From positions 1,364,001-1,428,000 of the forward strand of contig NZ_JAQNDK010000003.1 in NCBI RefSeq assembly GCF_028368935.1: a stretch of DNA of 64,000 nt. The letters run 5' to 3'. The notes under the pieces are model-generated. The model was not told the DNA's origin, made no database searches, and saw nothing but the letters and a program-made list of their open reading frames with translations. Each line of letters opens with the position of its first letter. Positions within the stretch are counted from its first letter, which is position 1. This DNA is from Sorangium aterium (lineage in GTDB: Bacteria; Myxococcota_A; Polyangia; Polyangiales; Polyangiaceae). Shown here piece by piece: positions 32,464 through 45,028 of this stretch. Position numbers and translations under genes: made by a program.

Positions 32464-32967
32464 ATGAAGATCACGGCTACGAAGCTCTGGGCCCTTGGCC
32501 TGTCGGCGGCCTTCGCGTCCGCGCAGGCGGCGTGCGGCGACCGCCATATCGATTCGATCGTCGAAGTCCACCTGGCCACCTCCGTCGAGGGCGCCACCGA
32601 AGGGCCGTGGGCTGCCTGCGTGGCCCCGCCCGGGGATGAGGGCGACTTCTCCCTCCCCCATGTCTGTCCGGATCCCGAGGCGAACGGGGAAGAGCGCACG
32701 TGCATGGTGTCGTACGTGGCCGAGCGGCAAGAGGATGGATCGATGTGGTGCGACGTGGCGGCGCTCTGCAACTACGCGTGCGAAACGGCGGAGGACTGCC
32801 CGCGGCCGCCGAGCGGAACCGCCACGCCCATGTGCAACACGGTCTGCTGGTTGCCCTGCGACGAGAACACCACGTGTCCGCGTGGGATGGAGTGCTGGCA
32901 CCAGTACCACGGGCCTGGCCTCACGGACGAACAGGGCGTCTGCATGTGGAAGTACGAATGTGACTGA
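32464..32967 (+). CDS. Secreted cysteine-rich protein
   Basis: The product has 167 residues. A signal peptide MKITATKLWALGLSAAFASA is followed by a mature chain with about 13 cysteines spaced like small disulphide domains (CVAPP, CPDPE, CMVSYV, CDVAALCNYACETAEDCPR, CNTVCWLPCDENTTCPRGMECW). The even pattern of C-x(4-8)-C suggests a disulphide-rich extracellular or surface protein comparable to short EGF/Kazal-like units, but no named family fits. It stands alone between the barrel-like gene and the MYXO-CTERM gene. Confidence 0.72.
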   Translation: MKITATKLWALGLSAAFASAQAACGDRHIDSIVEVHLATSVEGATEGPWAACVAPPGDEGDFSLPHVCPDPEANGEERTCMVSYVAERQEDGSMWCDVAALCNYACETAEDCPRPPSGTATPMCNTVCWLPCDENTTCPRGMECWHQYHGPGLTDEQGVCMWKYECD

Positions 32968-33215
32968 AGGCCGAGGTCGACGAACCCGGCCCCGTCGGGG
33001 AGAGCCCGCTCGTTATCGTTTCTTCCGGGCGTCGTCTCCATGGCGCATTGGATGCGCTGGCCCACTGGCGTGATTTTTCTCACAAGCCGGCCTCCAACGA
33101 TCCCCGAGTGAAGAGCACGCTCGGGGCGTCCCAACGCCAGACGCGGCGACTTTCTCCGGGATGGTCGGCGGCTTTCCATGGGCGAGCGAGCTCGAGCGTG
33201 AGAAATTGCGGGCAC

Positions 33216-37352
<4,137 letters not shown>

Positions 37353-37718
37353 GCCCACCGCCTGACCCGCGCGGAGCGCGACCGTCCTGGAGGGGGCCTC
37401 TCCCGGTCCGGCGCCGGTGGATTCAACAGTTCCTGGTCTTCGTGCGCCGCGCGATGTCACCGCGCCCGGACGAAGAACGTCGAGCGCGGTGGCAGCTTCA
37501 ACCACGATCGCAGCTTGAGCCAAGATGACCGGCTCCGTCTCGCGACGAGCGCTTCACCTCAATGCATCGCGCGGAGCTGGTCGACCAGGCGCTGCAGGAG
37601 GTCCCGATCCAAGTTCTCACCAAGCCGCAGCGGGTGCCAGGCCAGGATTCCCAGCATCGGGGCCGAGCACGCGCGCGGCGGTGGGCTTTCACGACGACGA
37701 GCGCTATGACTCCGCCCC
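37353..37718. other. Intergenic region with possible gene remnant
   Basis: Most of these 366 bases look non-coding. On the minus strand, ending with a TGA at 37559-37561, one frame reads ILAWHPLRLGENLDRDLLQR then LVDQLRAMH. This looks like the helical end of a protein, but it has no identifiable start because its frame enters the kup gene antisense. I cannot name the parent. The last 35 bases hold a promoter-like block shared with the gene at 39821. Confidence 0.35.
37683..37710 (+). promoter_or_regulatory. Promoter-like block GGGCTTTC ... CGCTATGAC before kup
   Basis: GGGCTTTC (37683-37690) and TATGAC (37705-37710) are separated by 14 bases, and the ATG follows after eight more. The same pair, with a 15-base spacer, precedes the gene at 39821. 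There is no Shine-Dalgarno sequence. If TATGAC is the -10, the leader would be only a base or two long. Confidence 0.4.
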
Positions 37719-39737
37719 ATGAACGACCGGGCCTCTGCCGAGCCTCCCCCCGGCGCTCTGCCGGCCCCTCCTGGAGCGACGCAGCGGGCGGTGACCCGCG
37801 CGGACGATGGTCCCACGCAGCACGGCGCTGCTCGCCGTGACGCCGACGCTACCGCGCCGCACGGCCACCACGGCGGCAAGGCAGCGCTCGCCCTGGCCGC
37901 GCTGGGGGTCGTCTTCGGCGACATCGGCACGAGCCCGCTCTACGCGCTCAAGGAGTGCGTGAGCGGCACGCACGGCGTCCCGCCGACGCCCGACAACGTC
38001 CTCGGGCTGCTCTCGCTCCTCTTCTGGTCGCTGATGATGGTCGTCACGGTCAAGTACGTCACCTTCATCACCCGGGCCGACAACGACGGCGAGGGCGGCA
38101 TCCTCGCCCTGCTCGCGCTGGTGCCGGAGCGGCTGCGCGCCAGCGGGACGCAGGGCGTCGGCTGGCTCGCCGGGCTCGTGGTGCTCGGCGCCGCGCTCCT
38201 CTACGGCGACGGCGTGATCACGCCCGCCATCTCGGTGCTGAGCGCCATGGAGGGCCTCGAGGTGGCGACGACCGCGCTCAAGCCGTTCGTCGTGCCGCTC
38301 ACCTGCGCGATCCTCGTCGGGCTCTTCAGCGTGCAGCGCTGGGGGACGGCGCGCGTCGGCAAGGTCTTCGGCCCCATCATGGTCCTCTGGTTCACCGCGC
38401 TCGCCGCGCTCGGGCTCGTGTTCATCGCCAGGAACCCGGCGGTGCTCGCCGCGCTGAGCCCCGTGCACGCGGCGCGCTTCTTCGCCGCCCACGGCCTCCA
38501 CGGGGTCGCGATCCTCGGGTCGGTCGTGCTCGTCATCACGGGGGGCGAGGCGCTCTACGCGGACATGGGGCACTTCGGGCGCGGCCCGATCCGGCTCGCC
38601 TGGTACGCGATCGCGCTGCCGGCGCTCGTGCTCAACTACTTCGGCCAAGGGGCGCTCCTGCTGCAAACGCCCGAGGCCGCCGCGAACCCGTTCTTCGCGA
38701 TGGTGCCGAAGGGCCCCCTCACCTACGCGCTGGTCGCGCTCGCCGCCATGGCCACCGTGATCGCGTCGCAGGCGCTGATCTCGGGCGCCTACTCGCTCAC
38801 GCACCAGGCGATCCAGCTCGGGTACCTGCCGAGGACCCAGGTGCGCCACACCTCGAGCGAGGCCGCGGGGCAGATCTACATCCCCCTGACGAACTGGGCC
38901 CTCGCGGCCGGGTGCCTCGCGCTCGTGCTGATCTTCCAGCAGTCGAGCCGGCTGGCCGCGGCGTACGGCATCGCGGTGACCGGCACGATGGGGATCACGT
39001 CGATCGTCTTCTTCATCGTCATGCGCCACACGTGGCGAGCCCCGCTCGCGAAGGCCCTGCCGCTGCTGATCCTGTTCCTCTCGTTCGATCTGCCGTTCTT
39101 CGGGGCCAACCTGATCAAGTTCCTCGACGGCGGGTACGTGCCGGCGGTCATCGCCGCTGTCCTGTTCATCATGATGGTGATCTGGAAGCGAGGCCGCGCG
39201 ATCCTCGCCGAGCGCTTCACGCGGGCGGCCCCCTCGGTCTCTGCCTTCGTGCGCGAGCTCGACGCGAAGTGCCGCGCGCGGGTCCCCGGCACGGCGGTGT
39301 TCCTGAGCTCGCGCGCAGGCAAGACGCCGTATGCGCTGACGCACCACCTCAGGCACAACAAGGTGCTCCACGAGACGGTGGTGATCTTGACGGTGGTGAC
39401 GGAGCACGTCCCGCGGGTCGCCGACAGGGAGCGTCTCGACGTGACGAGCCTCGACAAGGGGGTTCACCAGGTCGTCGTCCGCTCGGGCTTCATGCAGTCG
39501 ACCGACGTGCCGGCGCTCTTGCGGCGCGCCGCGGCCACGCACGGACTCCCCATCGATTTCGCGGACGTGGCGTATTACCTCGGCCGCGAGACGATCCTCG
39601 CCACCGACAGGGGCCGGATGGGCAGGATCACGGAGACGATCTTCGCGGTGATGGCGCGGAACGCCGGCGCCGTGCCCGACTACTTCAGGCTTCCGCCGGA
39701 GCGGGTCGTGGAGATCGGCGTGCAGGTCGACCTGTAG
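37719..39737 (+). CDS. kup: Kup-type potassium uptake permease
   Basis: The product has 672 residues, slightly long because of a 50-residue Pro/Ala/His-rich head. The transporter begins at AALALAALGVVFGDIGTSPL YAL, the Kup signature, and continues with VKYVTFITRADNDGEGGILA, LLYGDGVITPAISVLSAMEG, GEALYADMGHFGRGPIRLAW and about twelve membrane segments. A soluble C-terminal part at about 510-672 is ordered as in other Kup proteins. It imports K+ with H+ across the inner membrane. The gene stands alone. The promoter-like block just before it recurs before the following lipoprotein gene. Confidence 0.95.
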   Translation: MNDRASAEPPPGALPAPPGATQRAVTRADDGPTQHGAARRDADATAPHGHHGGKAALALAALGVVFGDIGTSPLYALKECVSGTHGVPPTPDNVLGLLSLLFWSLMMVVTVKYVTFITRADNDGEGGILALLALVPERLRASGTQGVGWLAGLVVLGAALLYGDGVITPAISVLSAMEGLEVATTALKPFVVPLTCAILVGLFSVQRWGTARVGKVFGPIMVLWFTALAALGLVFIARNPAVLAALSPVHAARFFAAHGLHGVAILGSVVLVITGGEALYADMGHFGRGPIRLAWYAIALPALVLNYFGQGALLLQTPEAAANPFFAMVPKGPLTYALVALAAMATVIASQALISGAYSLTHQAIQLGYLPRTQVRHTSSEAAGQIYIPLTNWALAAGCLALVLIFQQSSRLAAAYGIAVTGTMGITSIVFFIVMRHTWRAPLAKALPLLILFLSFDLPFFGANLIKFLDGGYVPAVIAAVLFIMMVIWKRGRAILAERFTRAAPSVSAFVRELDAKCRARVPGTAVFLSSRAGKTPYALTHHLRHNKVLHETVVILTVVTEHVPRVADRERLDVTSLDKGVHQVVVRSGFMQSTDVPALLRRAAATHGLPIDFADVAYYLGRETILATDRGRMGRITETIFAVMARNAGAVPDYFRLPPERVVEIGVQVDL

Positions 39738-39756
39738 CGGGTGGTGGAGATCGGCG
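39701..39756. repeat. 20-bp direct repeat across the kup stop codon
   Basis: GCGGGTCGTGGAGATCGGCG (39701-39720) recurs with one change at 39737-39756, at a 36-bp offset. The TAG stop ends at the first base of the second copy. It is a small tandem duplication that partly repeats the last codons of the gene. Confidence 0.8.
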
Positions 39757-39782
39757 CGCGGCGCGATCGGCCCACCTCCGCT

Positions 39783-39811
39783 GGGCTTTCGCGCGCCCGA
39801 GGCGCTATGAC
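39783..39811 (+). promoter_or_regulatory. Promoter-like block GGGCTTTC ... GCTATGAC before the Kelch-like gene
   Basis: GGGCTTTC (39783-39790) and TATGAC (39806-39811) are 15 bases apart, and the ATG follows after nine. Base-for-base resemblance to the block in front of kup covers about 35 bp, including the CGAG before GCGCTATGACTC. No Shine-Dalgarno sequence is present. Confidence 0.4.
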
Positions 39812-39820
39812 TCGGCCCTC

Positions 39821-41224
39821 ATGAAGATCCCGCCCCTGGGCCGTGTCCTGCCCGCGCTCGGCCTGTCGCTCCTGGGCTGCGCGTCCGAGCCGTGGACGCT
39901 CACGATCGAGGTCATGCCGGGGCACGAGGCGACCGCCTTCCAGGAAGATCCGCCCGTCGCCCGGATCGAGGTGACCGCGACGGCGGCCGAGGGGGACGTC
40001 ACCGTATCGGCGGCGGCGGCACCGGGCGGCGAGCTCGATTTCGGCGAGATCCCGGCGCAGCGGGCGTACACGTTCGAGGTGCGCGGCCTCGACGCGGGCG
40101 GCGCGACGGTGGTGCGAGGCCGCTCCGCGGCGGGCATCTACCTCGCCGCGCTGACGGGCGACGTGCTGCCGCTCTTCGCCCAGCGGACCGGCCGGTGGGC
40201 GCGGCCGCCGGGCGAGCTCGCGGCGTCGCGCGTCGGCGCGCCCGGGGCGGCGCTGGCAGAGCGTTACCTGGTCCTCACCGGCGGGGCCGCGGCCGGGGGC
40301 GCCGCGGCGGGCGACGTGGACCCGGCGCGGCTCGACGCGTACGACCTCGCGACGTGGGGCGGGAGCGCCTCCAGCGGCGCGCTCCCGCGGGCGGCGCGGT
40401 CGCTCGTGGTCCGGGGAGACCTGCTGCTCACGCTGGACGACGAGGGCGCGACCTGGACCGACCTCGCGGCGGGGCAGAGCGCCGAGGCGTCGCTGCCCGA
40501 GGGGCTCGGCTCGTTCGCGGAGGTGGCGGGCGGCCGGACGATCGAGGCCTCGGACGGGCGCTCGTTCGTCGTCGGCGCGACGCGCTCGGGCGCGGCCGCG
40601 GGGGCGCCGGGCGAGCCCTCGGACAAGGTGCTCGTCGTCGGCGCGGACGGGGCGCTCTCGGTGGCGAAGCTCCGTCATGCGCGGGCCGGCGCCGCGGCCG
40701 TGTGGGTGGAGGGGCTGGGCCTGGTCGTCGCCGGCGGGAGCGCGGACGGCGCGGGGCTGGAGGTGCTCGGCGACGGCGCCACCGCGTTCTCGCCGAGGCC
40801 GTTTCCGCCGGACCCCTCCGAGGGGGCGGGCGCCGCGGTGACCGGTCCCGGGGAGATCGCGCTCGTCGGCGGGGTCCAGGGCGGCGCCGCGGCGCCGACC
40901 CGGCGGCTCGCGCCGGGGTGCGCCGTGACCTGCGCGGCGGTGGAGGTCGAGGGGGCAGCGCTGACCGCGGCCCTCGGGGGCGTCGCCGCGTTCGCGCTGC
41001 CCGGCGGGCGCATCCTCGCGGTGGGGTCCGAGGCGGGCGAGGACGGGCTGACGCGGAGCTTCATCGTCGACGTCGCGGCGGCGCAGGTCGAGGAGCTGCC
41101 GCTGAGGGAGCCGCGGCGCGGCGCGGCCGTGGTGCCCGCGCCGAACGGGACGCTCGCGGTGCTCGGCGGGATCCACGCGGATGGGACGCCGGCGCTGACG
41201 ATCGAGACGTTCTTCCCGGAGTGA
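39821..41224 (+). CDS. Kelch-like beta-propeller lipoprotein
   Basis: The product has 467 residues. A signal peptide ends in the lipobox LSLLGC. A beta-sandwich-like N-terminal part (TLTIEVMPGHEATAFQ, ARIEVTATAAEGDVTVSA) is followed by a propeller with Kelch-type repeats: AASRVGAPGAALAERYLVLT, LRHARAGAAAVWVEGLGLVV AGG, GPGEIALVGGVQGG, LREPRRGAAVVPAPNGTLAV. It should be anchored in the outer membrane or periplasm. Its function is unknown and no enzyme residues are visible. It is followed eight bases later by the palindrome array, which should terminate its transcript. Confidence 0.75.
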   Translation: MKIPPLGRVLPALGLSLLGCASEPWTLTIEVMPGHEATAFQEDPPVARIEVTATAAEGDVTVSAAAAPGGELDFGEIPAQRAYTFEVRGLDAGGATVVRGRSAAGIYLAALTGDVLPLFAQRTGRWARPPGELAASRVGAPGAALAERYLVLTGGAAAGGAAAGDVDPARLDAYDLATWGGSASSGALPRAARSLVVRGDLLLTLDDEGATWTDLAAGQSAEASLPEGLGSFAEVAGGRTIEASDGRSFVVGATRSGAAAGAPGEPSDKVLVVGADGALSVAKLRHARAGAAAVWVEGLGLVVAGGSADGAGLEVLGDGATAFSPRPFPPDPSEGAGAAVTGPGEIALVGGVQGGAAAPTRRLAPGCAVTCAAVEVEGAALTAALGGVAAFALPGGRILAVGSEAGEDGLTRSFIVDVAAAQVEELPLREPRRGAAVVPAPNGTLAVLGGIHADGTPALTIETFFPE

Positions 41225-41232
41225 GCGGTCCG

Positions 41233-41423
41233 CCGGAGGCTGTCGACAGCCTCCGGATTGAGTTTTTTCTCTCCCCGGAGGCTGTCGACAGCCTCCGGGT
41301 TGAGTTTTTTCTCTCCCCGGAGGCTGTCGACAGCCTCCGGATTGAGTTTTTTCTCTCCCCGGAGGCTGTCGACAGCCTCCGGTTGAGTTTTTTCTCTCCC
41401 CGGAGGCTATCGACAGCCTCCGG
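41233..41423 (+). terminator. Five tandem 24-bp palindromes, four with T-runs (tandem intrinsic terminators)
   Basis: Five copies start at 41233, 41275, 41317, 41359 and 41400 (period 42, last 41). Copies 1-4 are perfect palindromes with half-site CCGGAGGCTGTC centred on GTCGAC. Copy 5 has one change (CTATCGACAG). After copies 1-4 comes TTGAG and six Ts (T-runs at 41263, 41305, 41347 and 41388); after copy 5 the T-run is lost (GTTGAATTCCCC). On the plus strand each unit is a stem plus U-tract, so rightward transcription from the Kelch-like gene should stop. On the minus strand no T-run follows. Confidence 0.85.
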
Positions 41424-41483
41424 GTTGAATTCCCCAGGCACGACGCGCGCTGCGCCGGAAGCGGCGCGCCCCGCCCGACCATC

Positions 41484-41512
41484 GCCCAGGGCCTGCTCGG
41501 CCGGCCCTGGGC
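41484..41512. other. 10-bp inverted repeat downstream of the terminator array
   Basis: GCCCAGGGCC (41484-41493) and GGCCCTGGGC (41503-41512) form a perfect stem with a nine-base loop. The rest of the gap up to the gene at 41722 shows nothing recognisable except a strong ribosome site (AAGGAGG at 41711-41717). Confidence 0.5.
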
Positions 41513-41721
41513 CGCGGTGGCCGACCGTGAGTGGGCTGGCTGCCACCTCGGCGGTCCTTGGTTCTTTTGGGCAGCCATTTCACCGATGGATTTCACCGGG
41601 AGATCGGGGGCAATCCGTTGGCCGTCCGGCGCCTCCGAGGACGGCCACCGACCGATCGCAAGATCCTCCAAGTCGGCCGGCCTGCCGGTGCGTAACTTCC
41701 GCGAGGTCGGAAGGAGGGCTC

Positions 41722-42398
41722 ATGATCGGTGGTATCAAGCGCGCGCAGGCCAAGGCGGGTTCCGAGGCGGAGTTCGAGGCGATCTTCAGGACCCACGCGG
41801 CTGCGGTCCGGGCCCAGGAGCCGGGCAGCTCAGCTACGACCTGTTCAGGGACGGCGCGCCCGGGCGCTATGTGGTCCTGGACCGCTATCAAGACGGAGAG
41901 GCGCTGGCGGCCCACTGCGGCTCGCCCCACGGAGCCGCCTTGTTTCCGCGCATGCGTGCGCTGCTGGAGCGCCTGGAGGTGAGCTACTATCCGGGACACG
42001 AGCCCGGGGACACGCGATATACAGCCCTCGCCCTGACGCGCGCTCCCCTGGACACGGCGTTCCGTCTGGCCGCGGACATCCGCCTCCTGCCCCGCTGGGG
42101 CACGCGCTTCTGCCAGGGATTGCGACAGGAGGGGGAGCGCTGGATCGTGAGCTCCCCCCAGGGCGACGTGCGCTTCCGCTACGAGGCAGACCCGTCCGCG
42201 GGCGTGGTCTGGCACTGCGTGGATCCAGGCAGCGGGGAGCTGCGGATGCCCATGCGCATCGTGCGGCACGGCCCCGGGAGCCTGCTCCTCTTCACCATCC
42301 AGCGGCCGCCGGGGTGCTCCGAGGCGGCTTTCGACGAGCAGAGAGAATGGGTGGATCGGGAGCTGACTCAGCTTCGAGATCTGGTCGAGGGGTCTTAA
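41722..42398 (+). pseudogene. ABM-like plus SRPBCC protein, interrupted by a frameshift
   Basis: A strong ribosome site (AAGGAGG, 4 bases before) leads into MIGGIKRAQAKAGSEAEFEA then IFRTHAAAVRAQEPGS. The reading then fails, and the next frame continues the same domain as LSYDLFRDGAPGRYVVLDRY and QDGEALAAHCGSPHG. The two halves join as an antibiotic-biosynthesis-monooxygenase-like (ABM) ferredoxin fold if one base is added near 41826. The rest (about 105-225) is SRPBCC/polyketide-cyclase-like (RYTALALTRAPLDTAFRLAA, WIVSSPQGDVRFRYEADPSA, RIVRHGPGSLLLFTIQRPPG). It is either a true pseudogene or a sequencing error; codon usage stays normal on both sides. Confidence 0.7.
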
Positions 42399-42528
42399 GT
42401 ACTACCCCCGGGACTCTGCAGTCTCTCTCCCGCTCGCTCGATCGCCCTCGCACAGCTCCTCGCCGGTGCGGCCCATCGGCGCGGACGGCAACCGGCCCGA
42501 TGCGCCCCCGCGGGCGCCTCGCCGCCCG

Positions 42529-42690
42529 TCACCGCCCCGGCGGCACGAGCCGGTCGAGCGGCGGCTCATCACCCCAGGGATAGAGGCGTCCATCGACGCC
42601 CCGCGCGGCGTACTCCCACTCTGCCTCCGGGGGGAGCCGATAGCCGTTCGCCTCGCGGTGCCAGATCACGCCCTTCCCGTCGTGCTCATG
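42529..42690 (-). pseudogene. Fragment of a formylglycine-generating-enzyme (SUMF1-type) domain
   Basis: On the minus strand these bases read [20 protein letters not shown], then [20 protein letters not shown] and LDRLVPPGR before a [21 protein letters not shown]...YPWGDE is the core of the FGE-sulfatase (SUMF1) domain. The start of the domain and everything after WGDE (the usual W-G-L-x-D-M-x-G-N-V-W-E-W block) are missing. It is a short relic inside the 464-bp gap between the frameshifted gene and the WYL regulator. The rest of the gap shows nothing. Confidence 0.75.
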
Positions 42691-42862
42691 CAAACAATTG
42701 AAAACAATTCGACGATGAACGAGCTGCCAGGTGTCGGCATCCTATGTCCGCACCGCCGAATCGTCTTCTTCACGACTTGACATGCATGTGACTGGGAGAT
42801 CGGGTATTCGTGTCCCGGCGCGGAATGAGCCTGGGCACGTTCGCGATCCCTCCGGCGTCGGA

Positions 42863-43873
42863 TCACCTCTTCCTGCCCGCGCGTCGAGGCGCCGCCGCGC
42901 CGCGCGCGCCGTAAACCGCTCGTAGATCCTCCGCTATCTCCCGGAGCCGCGCCCGCAGCGCCGCCGGCTCGACCACCTCGACGCCCCTGCCCAGCGCGAC
43001 GATCTGCGAGATCGCTATCGACTCCCGCTCGAAGTCGACCGTCACAACGCTCTTCCCGTCACGCCCGCACGTTCCCCGCCCCCACCGCTCGTGCTCGCCG
43101 CCGGGCCGGACCCGCCGGAGCGCCTCTTCCCCGTCCCCGGTCACGCGCAAACTCACCACGTAGCTCGCCCTGCGCTCCGCGAACCGCCCGCTCAAGGCCT
43201 TCCAGCACGCCGCCAGGTCGAACCCCTCCGGCCGCGCAAACGCGGCTTCGAGGAGCCGCGCCCCCGCCACCCGCGCTCCCCGGAAGATGCTCGGCCCCCG
43301 CTCGGTGCCGGCGACGAGGTACCAGCGGTCGGCCTTGATCACGAGCCCGTACGGCTCCACCACCCGCTCGCTCGCCTCCCCGTCGAAGTCCCGGTACGCG
43401 AGCCACACCTTGCGATCCTGCCAGACCCCCTCCCGCAGGACGTCGAGGTGCGGCACCACCTCCCTGCCCTGGAACCACCCCGACGCGTCCACGTGGAGCC
43501 GCTGCCGCGCGTGCTCGGCCAGCGACCTGTGCACGGCCGGCAGCGCCGCCGACAGCTTGATCAGCCCGCTCTCCAGCGCCGCCGAGAGCCCGATGTCGGC
43601 CAGCGCTCCGGGCGCGGCGACCGCGGCGAGCGCCTGCACCTCGGGCTGCGTCAGCCCGGTCAGCGTCGTCTGCCACCCCTCCGCCAGCGCGATCCCGCCG
43701 CTCGGGCCGCGCTGCGCATAGACGGGCACGCCCGCGGACGACAGCGCGTCGAGGTCCCGGTAGATCGTCCGCGCCGAGACCTCCAGGCGACGCGCCAGGT
43801 CCTCGGCCGTCAGCTGCCGGCTCTTCGCCCGCTGCAAGAGCAACATCAAGCTGAGCAGCCGATCCGCGCGCAT
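42863..43873 (-). CDS. YafY-type transcriptional regulator (HTH plus WYL domain)
   Basis: The product has 336 residues. The N-terminal winged helix (MRADRLLSLMLLLQRAKSRQ, LTAEDLARRLEVSARTIYRD, LDALSSAGVPVYAQRGPSGG) is the HTH_11 type. The WYL domain is at about 150-235 (VWLAYRDFDGEASERVVEPY, GLVIKADRWYLVAGTERGPS; the W-Y-L triplet is present), followed by a WCX-type end. Such regulators sense oligonucleotides or other ligands and commonly control the neighbouring gene. The short-chain dehydrogenase gene starts 189 bp away on the opposite strand and is the most likely target. A Gly/Ala/Arg-rich tail closes the protein. Confidence 0.9.
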   Translation of the reverse strand: MRADRLLSLMLLLQRAKSRQLTAEDLARRLEVSARTIYRDLDALSSAGVPVYAQRGPSGGIALAEGWQTTLTGLTQPEVQALAAVAAPGALADIGLSAALESGLIKLSAALPAVHRSLAEHARQRLHVDASGWFQGREVVPHLDVLREGVWQDRKVWLAYRDFDGEASERVVEPYGLVIKADRWYLVAGTERGPSIFRGARVAGARLLEAAFARPEGFDLAACWKALSGRFAERRASYVVSLRVTGDGEEALRRVRPGGEHERWGRGTCGRDGKSVVTVDFERESIAISQIVALGRGVEVVEPAALRARLREIAEDLRAVYGARGAAAPRRAGRKR

Positions 43874-44061
43874 GACCGTCCGTGGCTCCCGACCCCGAAA
43901 TGACCCACCCGAGAGGCTACGCGCAATTCATGACAGGAGACGTCAGGAATTCTCCCGTAGCGTCGCAGGACGACCGGAACAGGCCGGAACGCAAGGGCGC
44001 GCGCGCCGCAGGAGCCCGCGCGCGTCCGCGACGACGCCGGTCGCCAAGGAGGAGACATCGT

Positions 44062-45015
44062 ATGAGACCACTCGAAGGACAGGTCGCCCTCGTCGCCGGA
44101 GCCACGCGCGGCGCGGGGCGCGCCATCGCACGCTCGCTCGGCGAGGCCGGCGCCACGGTCTATTGCACAGGGCGCAGCGTCCGCGGCCGGCCCGCCACGG
44201 GCCAGCGCCCCGAGACCATCGAGGAGACCGCCGAGCTCGTGGCCGCGGCGGGAGGGCGCGGCGTCGCCGCGCAGGTCGACCACACCGTCGAGGAGCAGGT
44301 CGAGGCGCTCTGCGCCCGGATCCGGCAGGAGCAAGGGAGGCTCGACGTCCTGGTCAACGACGTGTGGGGCGGCGACGAGCTCACCGAGTTCGGCCAGCCG
44401 TTCTGGAAGCTCTCCCTGCCCAGCGGGAGGATCCTGCTCGAGCGGGCCGTCACCTCGCACATCATCACGAGCCGCCACGCGGTGCCGCTCATGCTCGAGC
44501 GCGATCGCGGCCTCATCGTCGAGATCACCGACGGCGACCACTTCGGTTACCGCGGCAACCTCTTCTACGATCTGGCGAAGATGTCGGTCATCCGCCTGGC
44601 CTTCGCCATGGCCTGGGAGCTGCGCCGCCACCCCGCCGTGACGGCGCTCGCGGTGACGCCCGGCTTCCTGCGCTCGGAGGCCATGCTCGACCACTTCGGC
44701 GTCACGGAGGCGAACTGGCGAGACGCCGCCGAGAAGGAGCCGCACTTCATCGAATCGGAGACGCCGTTCTACGTGGGCCGCGCCGTCGCGGCGCTCGCCG
44801 CCGATCCGCGCGTCGCGGCGAAGTCCGGCCGCGTGTTCAGCTCGTGGGATCTCGCGAGGGAGTACGGGTTCACCGACGTCGATGGCCGGAAGCCCCACTG
44901 GGGCGAGTACTTCGAGCGGAACCTCGGCAGGTACAACAGGGCCGGCGAGGCGGCCTATGCGAGCTGGTTCAATGGACCGATGGAGCTCGCGTGCCCCGAC
45001 TGGCCCAAGGAGTGA
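44062..45015 (+). CDS. Short-chain dehydrogenase/reductase
   Basis: The product has 317 residues, chosen from an ATG eight bases after AAGGAGGA (44046-44053); longer readings start before this ribosome site. The Rossmann start VALVAGATRGAGRAIARSLG gives TGxxxGxG-like cofactor binding, with TVYCTGRS suggesting NADP(H). VLVNDVWGG occupies the NNAG position. The active-site helix has YDLAK (YxxxK), while the usual Ser 13 residues before it is Thr in EITDGDHFG. The tail is long and Trp-rich. The substrate is unknown. It is divergent from the WYL regulator, which probably controls it, and converges on rlmH. Confidence 0.9.
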   Translation: MRPLEGQVALVAGATRGAGRAIARSLGEAGATVYCTGRSVRGRPATGQRPETIEETAELVAAAGGRGVAAQVDHTVEEQVEALCARIRQEQGRLDVLVNDVWGGDELTEFGQPFWKLSLPSGRILLERAVTSHIITSRHAVPLMLERDRGLIVEITDGDHFGYRGNLFYDLAKMSVIRLAFAMAWELRRHPAVTALAVTPGFLRSEAMLDHFGVTEANWRDAAEKEPHFIESETPFYVGRAVAALAADPRVAAKSGRVFSSWDLAREYGFTDVDGRKPHWGEYFERNLGRYNRAGEAAYASWFNGPMELACPDWPKE

Positions 45016-45028
45016 CCGGCGCTCCGCC

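Noticed and set aside
37559-37660. Minus-strand C-terminal-like peptide before kup
   Set aside because: It has helical look and a proper stop, but I could not name a parent family, so it is mentioned only in the intergenic note.
41233-41423. A CRISPR array
   Set aside because: The repeats are palindromic with near-identical 17-18-bp interludes; CRISPR spacers would be unique and longer.
41233-41440. The palindrome array as a coding repeat (PEAVDSLRIEFFLS units, 14 residues)
   Set aside because: The repeat keeps a frame because 42 is divisible by 3, but copy 4 has a 1-bp deletion that breaks it, and hairpin plus T-run explains the conservation better.
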